From positions 434,001-498,000 of the forward strand of contig NZ_QPLT01000001.1 of NCBI RefSeq assembly GCF_003666015.1: a stretch of DNA of 64,000 nucleotides, read 5' to 3'. This document shows positions 9,055 through 17,201 of this stretch, one piece after another (the stretch's first letter is position 1; the number at the start of each line of letters is the position of its first letter). The position numbers were made by a program, and so were the translations under genes. A model generated the notes under the pieces. The model did no database searches. It was not told where the DNA came from and saw nothing but the letters and a program-made list of their open reading frames with translations. The stretch comes from Halorubrum sp. Atlit-26R (GTDB lineage: Archaea > Halobacteriota > Halobacteria > Halobacteriales > Haloferacaceae).

Positions 9055-9217
9055 GCGCCGCGGTTCGCCCCCGACCCACTTGACGGCTGTCACTGACGCT
9101 GTCAGGCCCTCGTACGTCCGTTTCGATCGTGAGGGTCCGCCGTCGATCGCGCCGGACTGCCCGCACCGCGCGGCGCGTTCCGATGGCTCTTTGCGGTCGC
9201 CGGCCGTACGAACACCC

Positions 9218-9523
9218 GTGAGCGACGACAGTTCGAAGCCGCCGATGTTGGTCCTGTTGGAGTCGCTGTCGTTCTACCGCAACGTCCGCGTCGGCGCGGC
9301 GGCCGGCGCGCTGCTCGCGGCGCTTTTGTACCTCGTCAGGACCTTCGAGCTGCTCGGGCCGGTGATCGACACGCGCGACTACCCGCTGTTCGGCCCGGAC
9401 GTCTGGTTCCTCCTGCTCGCGTTCGTGCTGGCGGCGACGTCGGCGCTGTCGGTGGCGGTCGTCCTCACGATAGCGGCGGCGGTCCGCGGCGCGCGAGAGG
9501 GCGGGTCGGAGCGCTCGGAGTAG
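9218..9523 (+). CDS. Small membrane protein with two TM helices
   Basis: A 101-residue protein starting at a GTG (VSDDSSKPPMLVLLESLSF). It has two predicted membrane segments, about residues 24-42 (VGAAAGALLAALLYLV) and 61-87 (VWFLLLAFVLAATSALSVAVVLTIAAAV), and a short basic/acidic tail. It is a small haloarchaeal conserved-type protein. Nothing in the sequence indicates a function. Confidence 0.65.
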   Translation: MSDDSSKPPMLVLLESLSFYRNVRVGAAAGALLAALLYLVRTFELLGPVIDTRDYPLFGPDVWFLLLAFVLAATSALSVAVVLTIAAAVRGAREGGSERSE

Positions 9524-9625
9524 TCGGGCTCCGCGGAGCGGCAGGCGTGACGGAGACGCGCCGCTCGGGGTCGTCGGCGCGGATGCGTAAAAACGGAGGC
9601 CGTGCGGGCGACGGGAAACGGAGCG

Positions 9626-9907
9626 TCAGTCGGCGGTGCAGGAGGCCTCGCTCTCGTCGGCGGTGAACTCCTGAGCCGGTTCCGTGAGCTTGTAGAGGTT
9701 CTGTCTGGCGTCCGCGAAGTAGACGTCCTCGTCGACGACGCCGATCCCCTCGAGCCGTTCGAGCGCGTATCGGACGGTGCGGGCCGACAGCATCGACTCT
9801 TGGACGATCCCCTTCTGGGTCAGCGGTCCGTTGTACTCGAGCACCTTGAAGACGAGTTTGGCGCTCGGTGGGAGGTCGTCGAGCCCCTCCGTTTGAGTTC
9901 CTTCCAT
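9626..9907 (-). CDS. Winged-helix transcriptional regulator (MarR/TrmB-like)
   Basis: A 93-residue single-domain winged helix-turn-helix. It starts MEGTQTEGLDDLPPSAKLVF, and the recognition-helix region is ESMLSARTVRYALERLEGIGVV, followed by a beta-wing ending in NLYKL. It lacks an effector domain. A full-length start at this ATG is supported by an AT-rich stretch (CATAAATG on the plus strand near 9930) upstream. Targets are not known. It is divergent from the membrane protein at 10192. Confidence 0.85.
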   Translation of the reverse strand: MEGTQTEGLDDLPPSAKLVFKVLEYNGPLTQKGIVQESMLSARTVRYALERLEGIGVVDEDVYFADARQNLYKLTEPAQEFTADESEASCTAD

Positions 9908-10035
9908 CGTTACGATTCGAAACCGCACACGCTCATAAATGTTGATGGAGCATGGCCGTCTGAGCGCCGTTTACCAGTAAAAACGGCCGCATTTCGCGCC
10001 ATAACCCAGCAAAAAACACCGGTAACCGGCCGCTG

Positions 10036-10051
10036 GACTGACCAGTCAGTC
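10036..10051. promoter_or_regulatory. 16-bp inverted repeat in a divergent intergenic region
   Basis: GACTGAC-CA-GTCAGTC has perfect 7-bp arms with a 2-bp spacer. It lies in the 284-bp region between the winged-helix regulator (9907, leftward) and the EMC6-like gene (10192, rightward), about 130-140 bp from either start. It could be an operator, but its distance from both presumed TATA boxes makes this uncertain. Nothing else gene-like is visible in the intergenic region. Confidence 0.4.
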
Positions 10052-10191
10052 AGCGATTTAGCTCGCGCGCGCCTCGGCCGTGCCGTCGCGCGGCGGGCCG
10101 ACGAGCGGAGCGAACCCGCGGTCGCCCCGTCGCGGTCGCGGGGGACGGCCGGAACGAACGGCTTTTCACGGGCGCTCGCGGATCCGAAGGC

Positions 10192-10500
10192 ATGAGCGAC
10201 GACTCGGGCCTGTCCGACCACGCGCGCGGCGTGGTCGTCACGACCATCTGCTGTCTCGCCGGCATCGCCGCCGGCGTCGTCTCGGCGGTCTACGTCGGCA
10301 CCGACCCGGCGTCCGCCGCGAGCACCACCGCGGTCTTCGTGCTCGGCGCGTTCGTCATCGCCCAGTACCCGATATTCAAGGCAGTCGGCGTCGGCGACCT
10401 CGGGATCAAGGACAACCTCTACGTGGCGTTTCTCACGTTCACCCTCTGGTTCATCAGCTACACCGTCCTGCTGACCTCGGCCGTCGACCTGGGGGTCTGA
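10192..10500 (+). CDS. EMC6-like membrane protein
   Basis: A 102-residue protein with three predicted membrane helices (about residues 12-33, 42-62 and 75-97), matching small EMC6-like archaeal membrane proteins proposed to be distant relatives of the eukaryotic ER membrane complex subunit 6. The ATG follows a CTTTTC box by about 28 bp. It ends one base before the RLI gene, so the two almost certainly share a transcript. This pairs a possible membrane-insertion factor with a ribosome-recycling ATPase. Confidence 0.7.
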   Translation: MSDDSGLSDHARGVVVTTICCLAGIAAGVVSAVYVGTDPASAASTTAVFVLGAFVIAQYPIFKAVGVGDLGIKDNLYVAFLTFTLWFISYTVLLTSAVDLGV

Positions 10501-10501
10501 G

Positions 10502-12322
10502 ATGGCCGACGACAGCATCGCGGTCGTGGACCTCGATCGGTGTCAGCCCGACCGCTGCAACTACGAGTGTATGAAGGACTGCCCGCCCAACCGGACGGGC
10601 AAGGAGTGCATCACGGAGCGCGGGCCCGACGCCGAGGAGGGCGACCCCGACCAGATCCACATCTCCGAGGAGATCTGCCTGGGCGAGAGCTGCGGTATCT
10701 GCGTCCAGTCGTGCCCGTTCGACGCCATCGAGATCATCAACCTCCCCTCCGAGCTCGACGACGACCCGGTCCACCGCTACGGCGACAACGCCTTCTCGCT
10801 GTACGGCCTCCCGACGCCGGAGCCGGGCAGCGTCACGGGCATCCTCGGACCGAACGGGATCGGGAAGTCGACCGCCGTCCACGCGCTCGCCGGCGAGATG
10901 GTCCCGAACCTCGGCGACCACGCCGCCGACGGCGACTGGGAGCGCGTCCTCGACCGCTTCCGCGGCACCGGGCTCCAGAACTACCTCGAGTCGCTGAAGG
11001 CGGGCGACGTGACCGTCGCGCGCAAGCCGCAGTACGTCGACCAGATCCCCAACCAGTTCGACGGCAACACCCGCGAGCTGTTGGAGCGGACCGACGAGCG
11101 CGGCGCGCTCGACGACCTCGTCGACCGGCTCAACATCCGGCCGGTGATGGACCAGGACATCGACTCCATCTCCGGCGGCGAGCTCCAGCGCGTCGCCATC
11201 GCGGCGTGTCTCGCCCGCGACGCCGACTTCTACTTCCTCGACGAGATCACGCCGTACCTCGACATCGGCCAGCGGATGATCGTCGCGCGGCTCATCCGCG
11301 AGCTGGCGGACGACGACGCCGCTGACCGCTCGATGCTCGTCGTCGAGCACGACCTCGCGATCCTCGACCTGCTCGCCGACACCCTCCACGTCGCGTACGG
11401 GGAGCCGGGCGCGTACGGGGTCATCACCGACCCGAAATCGGTCCGGAAGGGGATCAACGAGTACCTGAAGGGGTACCTCGACAACGAGAACATGCGGATC
11501 CGCCCGTCGGCGATCACCTTCGAGGAGCACGCGCCGCGGGTCGCCTCCCGGAGCGAGACGCTGATCGAGTACCCCGACCTGCGGAAGTCGTACGGCGACG
11601 GGGAGTTCGAGCTCCGCGTCGAGGGCGGCGAGATCAACCGCTCCGAGGTGCTCGGCGTCGTCGGCCCGAACGGGATCGGGAAGTCCACGCTCGCGCAGCT
11701 GTTCACGGGCGATCTCGAGCCCGACGAGGGCGAGCTCGACTTCGCGCTCGACATCTCCTACAAGCCGCAGTACATCGACATCGACCAGCACATGCGGGTC
11801 GACGCGTTCCTCTCCTCGATCACCGACGAGTTCGGCTCCTCGTACTGGAACACCGAGATCGCGCAGCCCCTCCAGTTAGAGCGGATCATGGAGCAGAACC
11901 TCTCGGACCTCTCCGGCGGGGAGCGCCAGCGCGTCGCCATCGCGGCCTGCCTCTCCGACGACGCCGACCTCTACCTGCTCGACGAGCCCTCCGCGCACCT
12001 CGACGTCGAGCAGCGCGTGCGGGCGACGACCGCGATCCGCCGGTACGCCGAGAACCACGACGCGACCGTGATGGTGATCGACCACGACATCTACATGATC
12101 GACCTCCTCGCGGACCGCCTGATGGTGTTCGACGGGGAGCCGGCCGAGCGGGGGCGCGCGGCGCCGCCACAGGACATGCGCGACGGGATGAACGAGTTCC
12201 TCGCGGACCTCGAGATCACCTTCCGGCGCGACGAGCGCACCGGGCGCCCCCGGATCAACAAGCCGGGGTCGCAGCTCGACAGCCAGCAGAAGCGCGACGG
12301 CGAGTACTACTACTCCGGCTGA
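10502..12322 (+). CDS. rli: Ribosome recycling/translation ATPase RLI (ABCE1)
   Basis: A 606-residue soluble ABC protein that splits ribosomes after termination. The N terminus has two 4Fe-4S clusters (Cys at about 14, 19, 23, 27 and 59, 64, 67, 71). Two nucleotide-binding domains follow, each with a GPNGIGKST Walker A (about residues 116 and 388) and an ABC signature (SGGELQRVAIA and SGGERQRVAIA). The Walker B motifs are FYFLDEITPYLD and LYLLDEPSAHLD. Length and domain order are standard. It sits directly downstream of the EMC6-like gene. Confidence 0.97.
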   Translation: MADDSIAVVDLDRCQPDRCNYECMKDCPPNRTGKECITERGPDAEEGDPDQIHISEEICLGESCGICVQSCPFDAIEIINLPSELDDDPVHRYGDNAFSLYGLPTPEPGSVTGILGPNGIGKSTAVHALAGEMVPNLGDHAADGDWERVLDRFRGTGLQNYLESLKAGDVTVARKPQYVDQIPNQFDGNTRELLERTDERGALDDLVDRLNIRPVMDQDIDSISGGELQRVAIAACLARDADFYFLDEITPYLDIGQRMIVARLIRELADDDAADRSMLVVEHDLAILDLLADTLHVAYGEPGAYGVITDPKSVRKGINEYLKGYLDNENMRIRPSAITFEEHAPRVASRSETLIEYPDLRKSYGDGEFELRVEGGEINRSEVLGVVGPNGIGKSTLAQLFTGDLEPDEGELDFALDISYKPQYIDIDQHMRVDAFLSSITDEFGSSYWNTEIAQPLQLERIMEQNLSDLSGGERQRVAIAACLSDDADLYLLDEPSAHLDVEQRVRATTAIRRYAENHDATVMVIDHDIYMIDLLADRLMVFDGEPAERGRAAPPQDMRDGMNEFLADLEITFRRDERTGRPRINKPGSQLDSQQKRDGEYYYSG

Positions 12323-12374
12323 GGCGGTCGCCGCGACCCCGAACTTTTCCTCGCCCGACGCCGCATCCGACGGT

Positions 12375-13118
12375 ATGCCAGAGACGGACGCCGACCTGTT
12401 CGGCATGACGTGGGAAGAGGCGGGGGACGCGATCGACGAGGCCGACTTCGCGGTCCTCCCGGCCGGCAGCATCGAGCAGCACGGCCCGCACCTCCCGGTG
12501 TCAACCGACACGCTCCGCGCGGACCACCTCACCGCCGAGCTCGTCGACGCGGCCGACGAGTTCGACCTCGATATGCTGCGGCTCCCGCTCCTCCCGTACG
12601 GCCAGTCGGAACACCACATGCGGTTCCCCGGCACGATCACCCTCTCGACGGAGACGTACGTCGACGTGGTCCGTGAGATCGGCGAGTCGGTCGCCGAACA
12701 CGGCGTCGACCGCCTGCTGCTCCTGAACTGCCACGGCGGGAACCGCGAGCCGCTGTCGATCGCCGCTGACCGGCTCGGCCGCGACACCGACCTCACGGTC
12801 CATTTCGTTCACTGGACCGACTTCGCGGAGGAGGACTTAGCGGAGGCGTACGGCGAGGGGTGGGGCCACGCCGGCGACCACGAGACGAGCTTCGTGGAGC
12901 TGTACCGCCCGGACCTCGTCCGGACGGAGAAGAAGGAGCCGCAGGAGGCCGACGAGATGCCCCGAACGCGGAGCTACGAGTACTTCGACGAGGTGACCGA
13001 ACTGGGCGGGCTCGGCGACCCGACGAACAGCGACCCGGACGCGCTCGAACCGATCGTCGCCGCGACGACCCGCGAGATCCTCGGCGCGCTCGTCGAGGAC
13101 CTCGATCGGGGGTGGTGA
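12375..13118 (+). CDS. Creatininase-family amidohydrolase
   Basis: A 247-residue protein of the creatininase / FAPy-deformylase (ArfB) superfamily. Metal ligands are visible in PAGSIEQHGPHLPVSTDT (Glu and His), LLLNCHGGNRE (His) and GHAGDHETS (His, Glu). Archaeal relatives include 2-amino-5-formylamino-6-ribosylaminopyrimidinone formamide hydrolase of riboflavin/F420 synthesis, so a role in deazaflavin or flavin synthesis is plausible but not proven here. Neighbouring genes give no pathway support. Confidence 0.85.
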   Translation: MPETDADLFGMTWEEAGDAIDEADFAVLPAGSIEQHGPHLPVSTDTLRADHLTAELVDAADEFDLDMLRLPLLPYGQSEHHMRFPGTITLSTETYVDVVREIGESVAEHGVDRLLLLNCHGGNREPLSIAADRLGRDTDLTVHFVHWTDFAEEDLAEAYGEGWGHAGDHETSFVELYRPDLVRTEKKEPQEADEMPRTRSYEYFDEVTELGGLGDPTNSDPDALEPIVAATTREILGALVEDLDRGW

Positions 13119-13208
13119 GGGCGACGGCCCCGCGTTCTACGCGGCCGTCGCCGCGATCCGATCCGCGGTATCGAAGCGATTAAGCCCGGAACACGCGAAC
13201 CCCGGCAC

Positions 13209-13475
13209 ATGTACCACCTCATCATCCGCGGCGACCCTGACATCCGGAAGGACGCGGTGATCGAGCACGACGGCGAGGAGCTGGTCTGTTTCGGCATCAA
13301 CGTTCAGGGCGGCTGGCACGGCCCGGACGAGCCGCAGCTCTGGTGTACCGTCGGCACCGAAGACGAGCGCGAGGCGTACGACAAACGCGAGTACGTCCCC
13401 CACTGGCTCGACGTCGAGACGGTCGACGCCGAGGACCTGACCGTGGTCAAAGCGAAGGGCGAACTCTCCGTCTGA
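13209..13475 (+). CDS. HAH_0734-like small protein
   Basis: An 88-residue acidic protein (MYHLIIRGDPDIRKDAVIEH start, conserved VPHWLDVETVDAEDLTVV near the end). It matches the haloarchaeal HAH_0734 family as I remember it; the family has no described function. The ATG is about 28 bp after an AT-rich TTAAGC box. There are no membrane or nucleic-acid-binding features. Confidence 0.7.
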   Translation: MYHLIIRGDPDIRKDAVIEHDGEELVCFGINVQGGWHGPDEPQLWCTVGTEDEREAYDKREYVPHWLDVETVDAEDLTVVKAKGELSV

Positions 13476-13508
13476 CCCGCGCGAACGAACGCTTTTCGCC
13501 GGCTCTCC

Positions 13509-14138
13509 TCACTCCTCTACCGGCGGGTCCGCCAGCCACGCCTCGATGGCGCCGGCCATCGCCCCGCGCCGGTGGATCGTCCCCGCCTCGGGGTCGACGA
13601 CCGTGCTCTCCGTGCCGGGGGTCTCCCCGCCGTCGATCACGGCGGCGACTCCCTCGCGGATCCGGTCGTCGAGGTCGGCGGGGTCCGTGACGCTGCCCGC
13701 TCCGGAGACGTTAGCGCTCGTCGCGGTGAGCGGTCCGGTCTCGTCCAGCAGCGCCCGCGCGAGGTCGTGGTCCGGCACGCGGATCCCGACGCGGTCGCGC
13801 CCGGCGGTGAGCGCGTCGGGCACCCGGTCGTCGCGCTCGACGACGACGGTCACCGGGCCCGGGAGGAACGCCCGCGCGAAGGCGACGGCTAACTCCGTCG
13901 GCCGGGTGTAGCGGAGCGCGTCGTCGACGCTCGCGACGCCGAGCGAGAGCGGGTTCGACCGGTCGCGGCCCTTCAGCTCGAAGACGCGCTCGACGGCGTC
14001 GGGGTCGAGCGCGTCGGCGCCCAGCCCGTACACCGTCTCGGTCGGGTAGACGACGAGGTCGCCGCGGTCGACGGCGGCGGCCGCCGCGCGCAGCGCCTCG
14101 GATCGGTCCGGTCGGTCGTCGCTCGTGTCGGCGGTCAC
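13509..14138 (-). CDS. Threonylcarbamoyl-AMP synthase, YrdC type
   Basis: A 209-residue protein that makes threonylcarbamoyl-AMP from threonine, bicarbonate and ATP, the first step of t6A37 tRNA modification. Family motifs: VVYPTETVYGLGADALD, KGRDRSNPLSLGV and TATSANVSGAGSVTD. It has the YrdC domain only, without the C-terminal Sua5 domain. The start is the ATG giving MTADTSDDRP. The modification is completed by the KEOPS complex, which is not in this window. Confidence 0.93.
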   Translation of the reverse strand: MTADTSDDRPDRSEALRAAAAAVDRGDLVVYPTETVYGLGADALDPDAVERVFELKGRDRSNPLSLGVASVDDALRYTRPTELAVAFARAFLPGPVTVVVERDDRVPDALTAGRDRVGIRVPDHDLARALLDETGPLTATSANVSGAGSVTDPADLDDRIREGVAAVIDGGETPGTESTVVDPEAGTIHRRGAMAGAIEAWLADPPVEE

Positions 14139-14241
14139 GCGCGTCCGTTCGGCGGCGAGTTGAAAAAGCGTGACGAGTGTGTGCGGTCCGCGCGTCGGTC
14201 GGCGAACCCGCGGTCGCGTCGGTCGGCGGGCTCGACTCCGG

Positions 14242-14751
14242 TCAGTCGACGAGGTCGGCGACCGCGTCGCCGATCGCCTCGGCGTCGGGGAACTCGGGGT
14301 GCTCGCTCGCGACCCACGCGTACTCCACGGTGCGGTCGGAATCGAGGAGGAAGACGGCGGGGCGGCTCTCCGTGATCCCCGTCATGCCGTCGATATCGTG
14401 TGCGAGGCCGTACTCCTCGACGACGCCCGCGCCCGGGTCGGAGAAGATCCGGACGCCGTCGCCGCGCTCGGCGAGCAGGCGCTTGTGGGCGTACGGCGTC
14501 GAGACCGAGAGGCCGAGGACGTCGAGGTCGTCGCTCCACCCGTGGTCGTCGACCGTGTTGTAGAGGTACGTCCCCTGGAAGGTGCCGTCCATGGGGTGAA
14601 AGAGGAGGAGCGTCGGGCCGTCGACGACGTCGTCGAGCGCGCGGTCCTCCCAGTACTCGCCGTTCACGAGCGGGCGGGTGAAGTCGGGCGCCGTGTCGCC
14701 CTCGGCGACGTGGTCGGTCTCCGGCAGTGAGACGACGTCGAAGTCGACCAT
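14242..14751 (-). CDS. Redoxin-fold protein lacking cysteine
   Basis: A 169-residue peroxiredoxin/AhpC-TSA-fold protein (EGDTAPDFTRPLVNGE, then TLLLFHPMDGTFQG, and a C-terminal PAVFLLDSDRTVEYAWVA). Peroxiredoxins carry the peroxidatic Cys near residue 50 (PxxxTxxC); here that segment is HPMDGTFQG, and the whole protein has no Cys at all. It therefore cannot be a classical peroxidase or thiol oxidoreductase. I use the ATG at 14751, one base after the glutaredoxin stop, rather than the GTG at 14760. It forms an operon with the CPFC glutaredoxin. Confidence 0.8.
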   Translation of the reverse strand: MVDFDVVSLPETDHVAEGDTAPDFTRPLVNGEYWEDRALDDVVDGPTLLLFHPMDGTFQGTYLYNTVDDHGWSDDLDVLGLSVSTPYAHKRLLAERGDGVRIFSDPGAGVVEEYGLAHDIDGMTGITESRPAVFLLDSDRTVEYAWVASEHPEFPDAEAIGDAVADLVD

Positions 14752-14752
14752 C

Positions 14753-15013
14753 TCAGGCACCTCCCTCGCCGTACGTTCCCTTCAGGTACTCGACGATGTT
14801 GGCGCTCTCGGACATGGTGACGCCGGTCTCGCGGTCGACGATCGCCGGGACGCTCCGGGCGCCGGAGACGCGCTTGACGACGTTTCGCTCGGAGTGCATC
14901 GGCTCGACGTACCGGGAGCGATACTCCACGTCGAGCTCGTTCAGGGTCCGGACGACGCGCTCGCAGAACGGACACGCCTGGAGCCGGTACAGGGTGATCT
15001 GTGGCTCGCTCAT
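14753..15013 (-). CDS. Glutaredoxin / GST N-terminal domain protein
   Basis: An 86-residue thioredoxin-fold protein starting MSEPQITLYRLQACPFCERV. The CPFC active site is at residues 14-17, followed by the cis-Pro motif SVPAIVD and an SESANIVEYL helix. It is probably a dithiol glutaredoxin acting in the cytoplasm with the low-molecular-weight thiols used by haloarchaea (gamma-glutamylcysteine); that partner is inferred. It is upstream of, and almost abuts, the Cys-less redoxin. Confidence 0.85.
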   Translation of the reverse strand: MSEPQITLYRLQACPFCERVVRTLNELDVEYRSRYVEPMHSERNVVKRVSGARSVPAIVDRETGVTMSESANIVEYLKGTYGEGGA

Positions 15014-15178
15014 GTCCCGCGGTTCGCCCGCGAGACGGGTAACCGTGTCGGCGGCGGCACGCGCGTCGACGAGGGCTCCCGTCGGCGGCGGCACGCGCGT
15101 CGGCGGCACCCCGCCGCCCCGCCGCGGGGCTCAGCGAAGGGAACCCTTTAATCGTGGGCCGACGGATGACAAACGAAT

Positions 15179-16606
15179 ATGGGCTTGTGGTCGAGTACGC
15201 TGACGGCCGGTCTCCTCCAGATACAGATGCCCGGCGACACCGTCGTCGCCGCGCTCGGCGCGCTCACGATCCTCGTGTTGATCGCGCTGTCGGCGTTCTT
15301 CTCCTCGTCGGAGATCGCGATGTTCTCCCTCCCGCAGCACCGCATCGACAGCCTCGTCGAGGACGGGGTGCCAGGCTCGGAGACGGTGAAGGCGCTGAAG
15401 ACCGACCCGCACCGCCTCCTCATCACGATCCTCGTCGGCAACAACATCGTCAACATCGCGATGTCGTCGATCTCCACCGGGCTGCTCGTCTACCTCGGCC
15501 TCGGCCAGGGGCAGGCCGTGACCATCGCCACCTTCGGGATCACGGCGCTCGTCCTGCTGTTCGGCGAGAGCGCGCCGAAGTCCTACGCCGTCGAGAACAC
15601 CGAGTCGTGGGCGTTACGCATCGCCCGCCCGCTGAAGCTCTCCGAGTACGTCCTCCTCCCGCTCGTGATCCTGTTCGACTACCTGACCCGGGTGGTCAAC
15701 AAGATCACCGGGGGCCGCTCGGCGATCGAGTCGTCGTACGTCACCCGCGACGAGATCCAGGACATCATCGAGACGGGCGAACGCGAGGGCGTCATCGACG
15801 AGGAGGAGCGGGAGATGCTCGACCGCATCTTCCGATTCAACAACACCATCGCCAAGGAGGTGATGACGCCGCGGCTCGACGTCACGGCGGTCGCGAAGGA
15901 GGACACCGTCGAGGAGGCGATCGAGACGTGTATCCAGGCCGACCACGAGCGCGTCCCCGTCTACGAGGGGAACCTCGACAACATCGTCGGCGTCGTCACG
16001 GTACGCGACTTAGTCCGCGAGCTGCGCTACTCCGAGGGGACGCCCTCCCTCGAACGCGTCGTCAAGCCCACGCTCCACGTCCCCGAGTCGAAGAACGCCG
16101 ACGAGCTGCTCGCGGAGATGCAGGAGAACCGCCTCCAGATGGTGACGGTGATCGACGAGTTCGGCACCACGGAGGGGATCATCACGCTGGAGGACGTGGC
16201 CGAGGAGATCGTCGGCGAGATCCTCGAAGGCGACGAGTCCGCGCCCGTCGAGTTCGTCGACGACGACGTCGCGGTGGTTCAGGGCCAGGTCAACATCGAC
16301 GAGGTGAACGAGATCCTCGGGATCGAACTGCCCGAGGGCGAGGAGTTCGAGACGCTCGCGGGCTTCGTGTTCAACCGCGCGGGACGGCTCGTCGAGGAGG
16401 GCGAGGAGATCGAGTTCGACGGCGTCCGCATTCGGATCGAGCGCGTCGATAACACCCGTATCATGTCCGCTCGCGTGACCGTCCTCGACGGCGGCGCCGA
16501 GGCGGAGGACGCGAGCGCGCCGGTCGAAGCGGCCGATTCGACGGACGAGGGCGGGACGGCGGAGGCGGACGGCGACGGCGAACCCGCGCAGAACGACGCG
16601 GAATAG
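15179..16606 (+). CDS. CNNM/CBS-domain ion transporter (hemolysin-like)
   Basis: A 475-residue membrane protein. It has a DUF21/CNNM transmembrane domain (about residues 15-190, with SAFFSSSEIAMFSL and GESAPKSYAVEN motifs), a pair of CBS domains (about 215-335, starting VMTPRLDVTAV), and a CorC_HlyC transporter-associated domain (about 345-430). An acidic tail follows. The family exports Mg2+ or Co2+ in exchange for Na+. The CBS pair normally senses adenosine nucleotides. It is a single-gene transcript. Confidence 0.9.
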   Translation: MGLWSSTLTAGLLQIQMPGDTVVAALGALTILVLIALSAFFSSSEIAMFSLPQHRIDSLVEDGVPGSETVKALKTDPHRLLITILVGNNIVNIAMSSISTGLLVYLGLGQGQAVTIATFGITALVLLFGESAPKSYAVENTESWALRIARPLKLSEYVLLPLVILFDYLTRVVNKITGGRSAIESSYVTRDEIQDIIETGEREGVIDEEEREMLDRIFRFNNTIAKEVMTPRLDVTAVAKEDTVEEAIETCIQADHERVPVYEGNLDNIVGVVTVRDLVRELRYSEGTPSLERVVKPTLHVPESKNADELLAEMQENRLQMVTVIDEFGTTEGIITLEDVAEEIVGEILEGDESAPVEFVDDDVAVVQGQVNIDEVNEILGIELPEGEEFETLAGFVFNRAGRLVEEGEEIEFDGVRIRIERVDNTRIMSARVTVLDGGAEAEDASAPVEAADSTDEGGTAEADGDGEPAQNDAE

Positions 16607-16643
16607 GACGCGGAGTACGACGTTTCGGGGCTCGGAGCGGTTG

Positions 16644-17130
16644 TGTATAAACGGCAGACGGCGTTTTAGCGGCGAATACGGCCCAAGCCACAGCCGTTTA
16701 TTTATAAACAATCGACAGCGGGAGGATGGAGAGCGCCGCCGAAGTTCCAGCTGCTCGCTTATAAATAACCGACCGTAGATCGGCGGCGAACACCGCCAAA
16801 GCCCCAGCCGCGAGGCGGGCGCAGGCGACGTAAGCACCGCACCGAAGGAGCGAGCAGCGCGAGCGACTGAGCGAGGCGCGCAGCGAGCGTGCGCCCGCCT
16901 CGCGGCTGCCCCTTTTGAGTCCCACCCCGTACCGCTCCGCGCACGGCACCTCACGCCTCCCCAGCCTCGTCGGCCGGCCTTCGCTTCGCTCCGGCCGGCC
17001 GACTCCCTCGCACGCGCTCCTCGCGGCCGTTTAAAAACGGCCGCTCGGAGGCGCGCAGGGAGGCGCGACGCGCCTCTTGCAGCCGGCGGCAGAGCCGCCG
17101 GCGACGCCACCGCTGTTTTATTTATAAGTA
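16644..17130 (+). repeat. Modular hairpin element with 57-bp tandem array, copy A
   Basis: It fills the 595-bp gap between the convergent CNNM and DUF5781-like genes. Three 57-bp units begin with TATA-like boxes at 16644, 16701 and 16758; the last runs through AACACCGCCAAAGCCCCAG into the module. Stem 1 has 19-bp perfect arms at 16805-16823 and 16890-16908. Stem 2 has 11-bp arms (GTCGGCCGGCC) at 16969-16979 and 16993-17003 around a 13-nt loop. Stem 3 has 10-bp arms at 17023-17032 and 17035-17044. Linkers CTGCCCCTTTTGAGTCCCAC and CTCACGCCTCCCCAGCCTCG are shared with the other copies. It ends at a TTTATAAGTA box (17121). Confidence 0.85.
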
Positions 17131-17201
17131 ATCGCCGAGATCGGTCTCGTCTGGAAAAAGGCGTCATCCGCAACTTGACCGTCGTGTGCCGCGTTTCGTT
17201 T

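Noticed and set aside
14752..14760. GTG start of the redoxin gene overlapping the glutaredoxin
   Set aside because: The ATG at 14751 follows the glutaredoxin stop by one base and gives a family-like N terminus, so the extra three residues are less likely.
16644..17130. Insertion sequence or MITE
   Set aside because: No transposase, no clear terminal inverted repeats spanning the element and no target duplication that I can identify; a non-autonomous mobile origin is still possible and is noted as an alternative.
16607..17201. tRNA or rRNA gene in the long gap
   Set aside because: No cloverleaf with acceptor, D and T arms is visible; the hairpins are longer, repeated at other loci, and lack tRNA-invariant bases.
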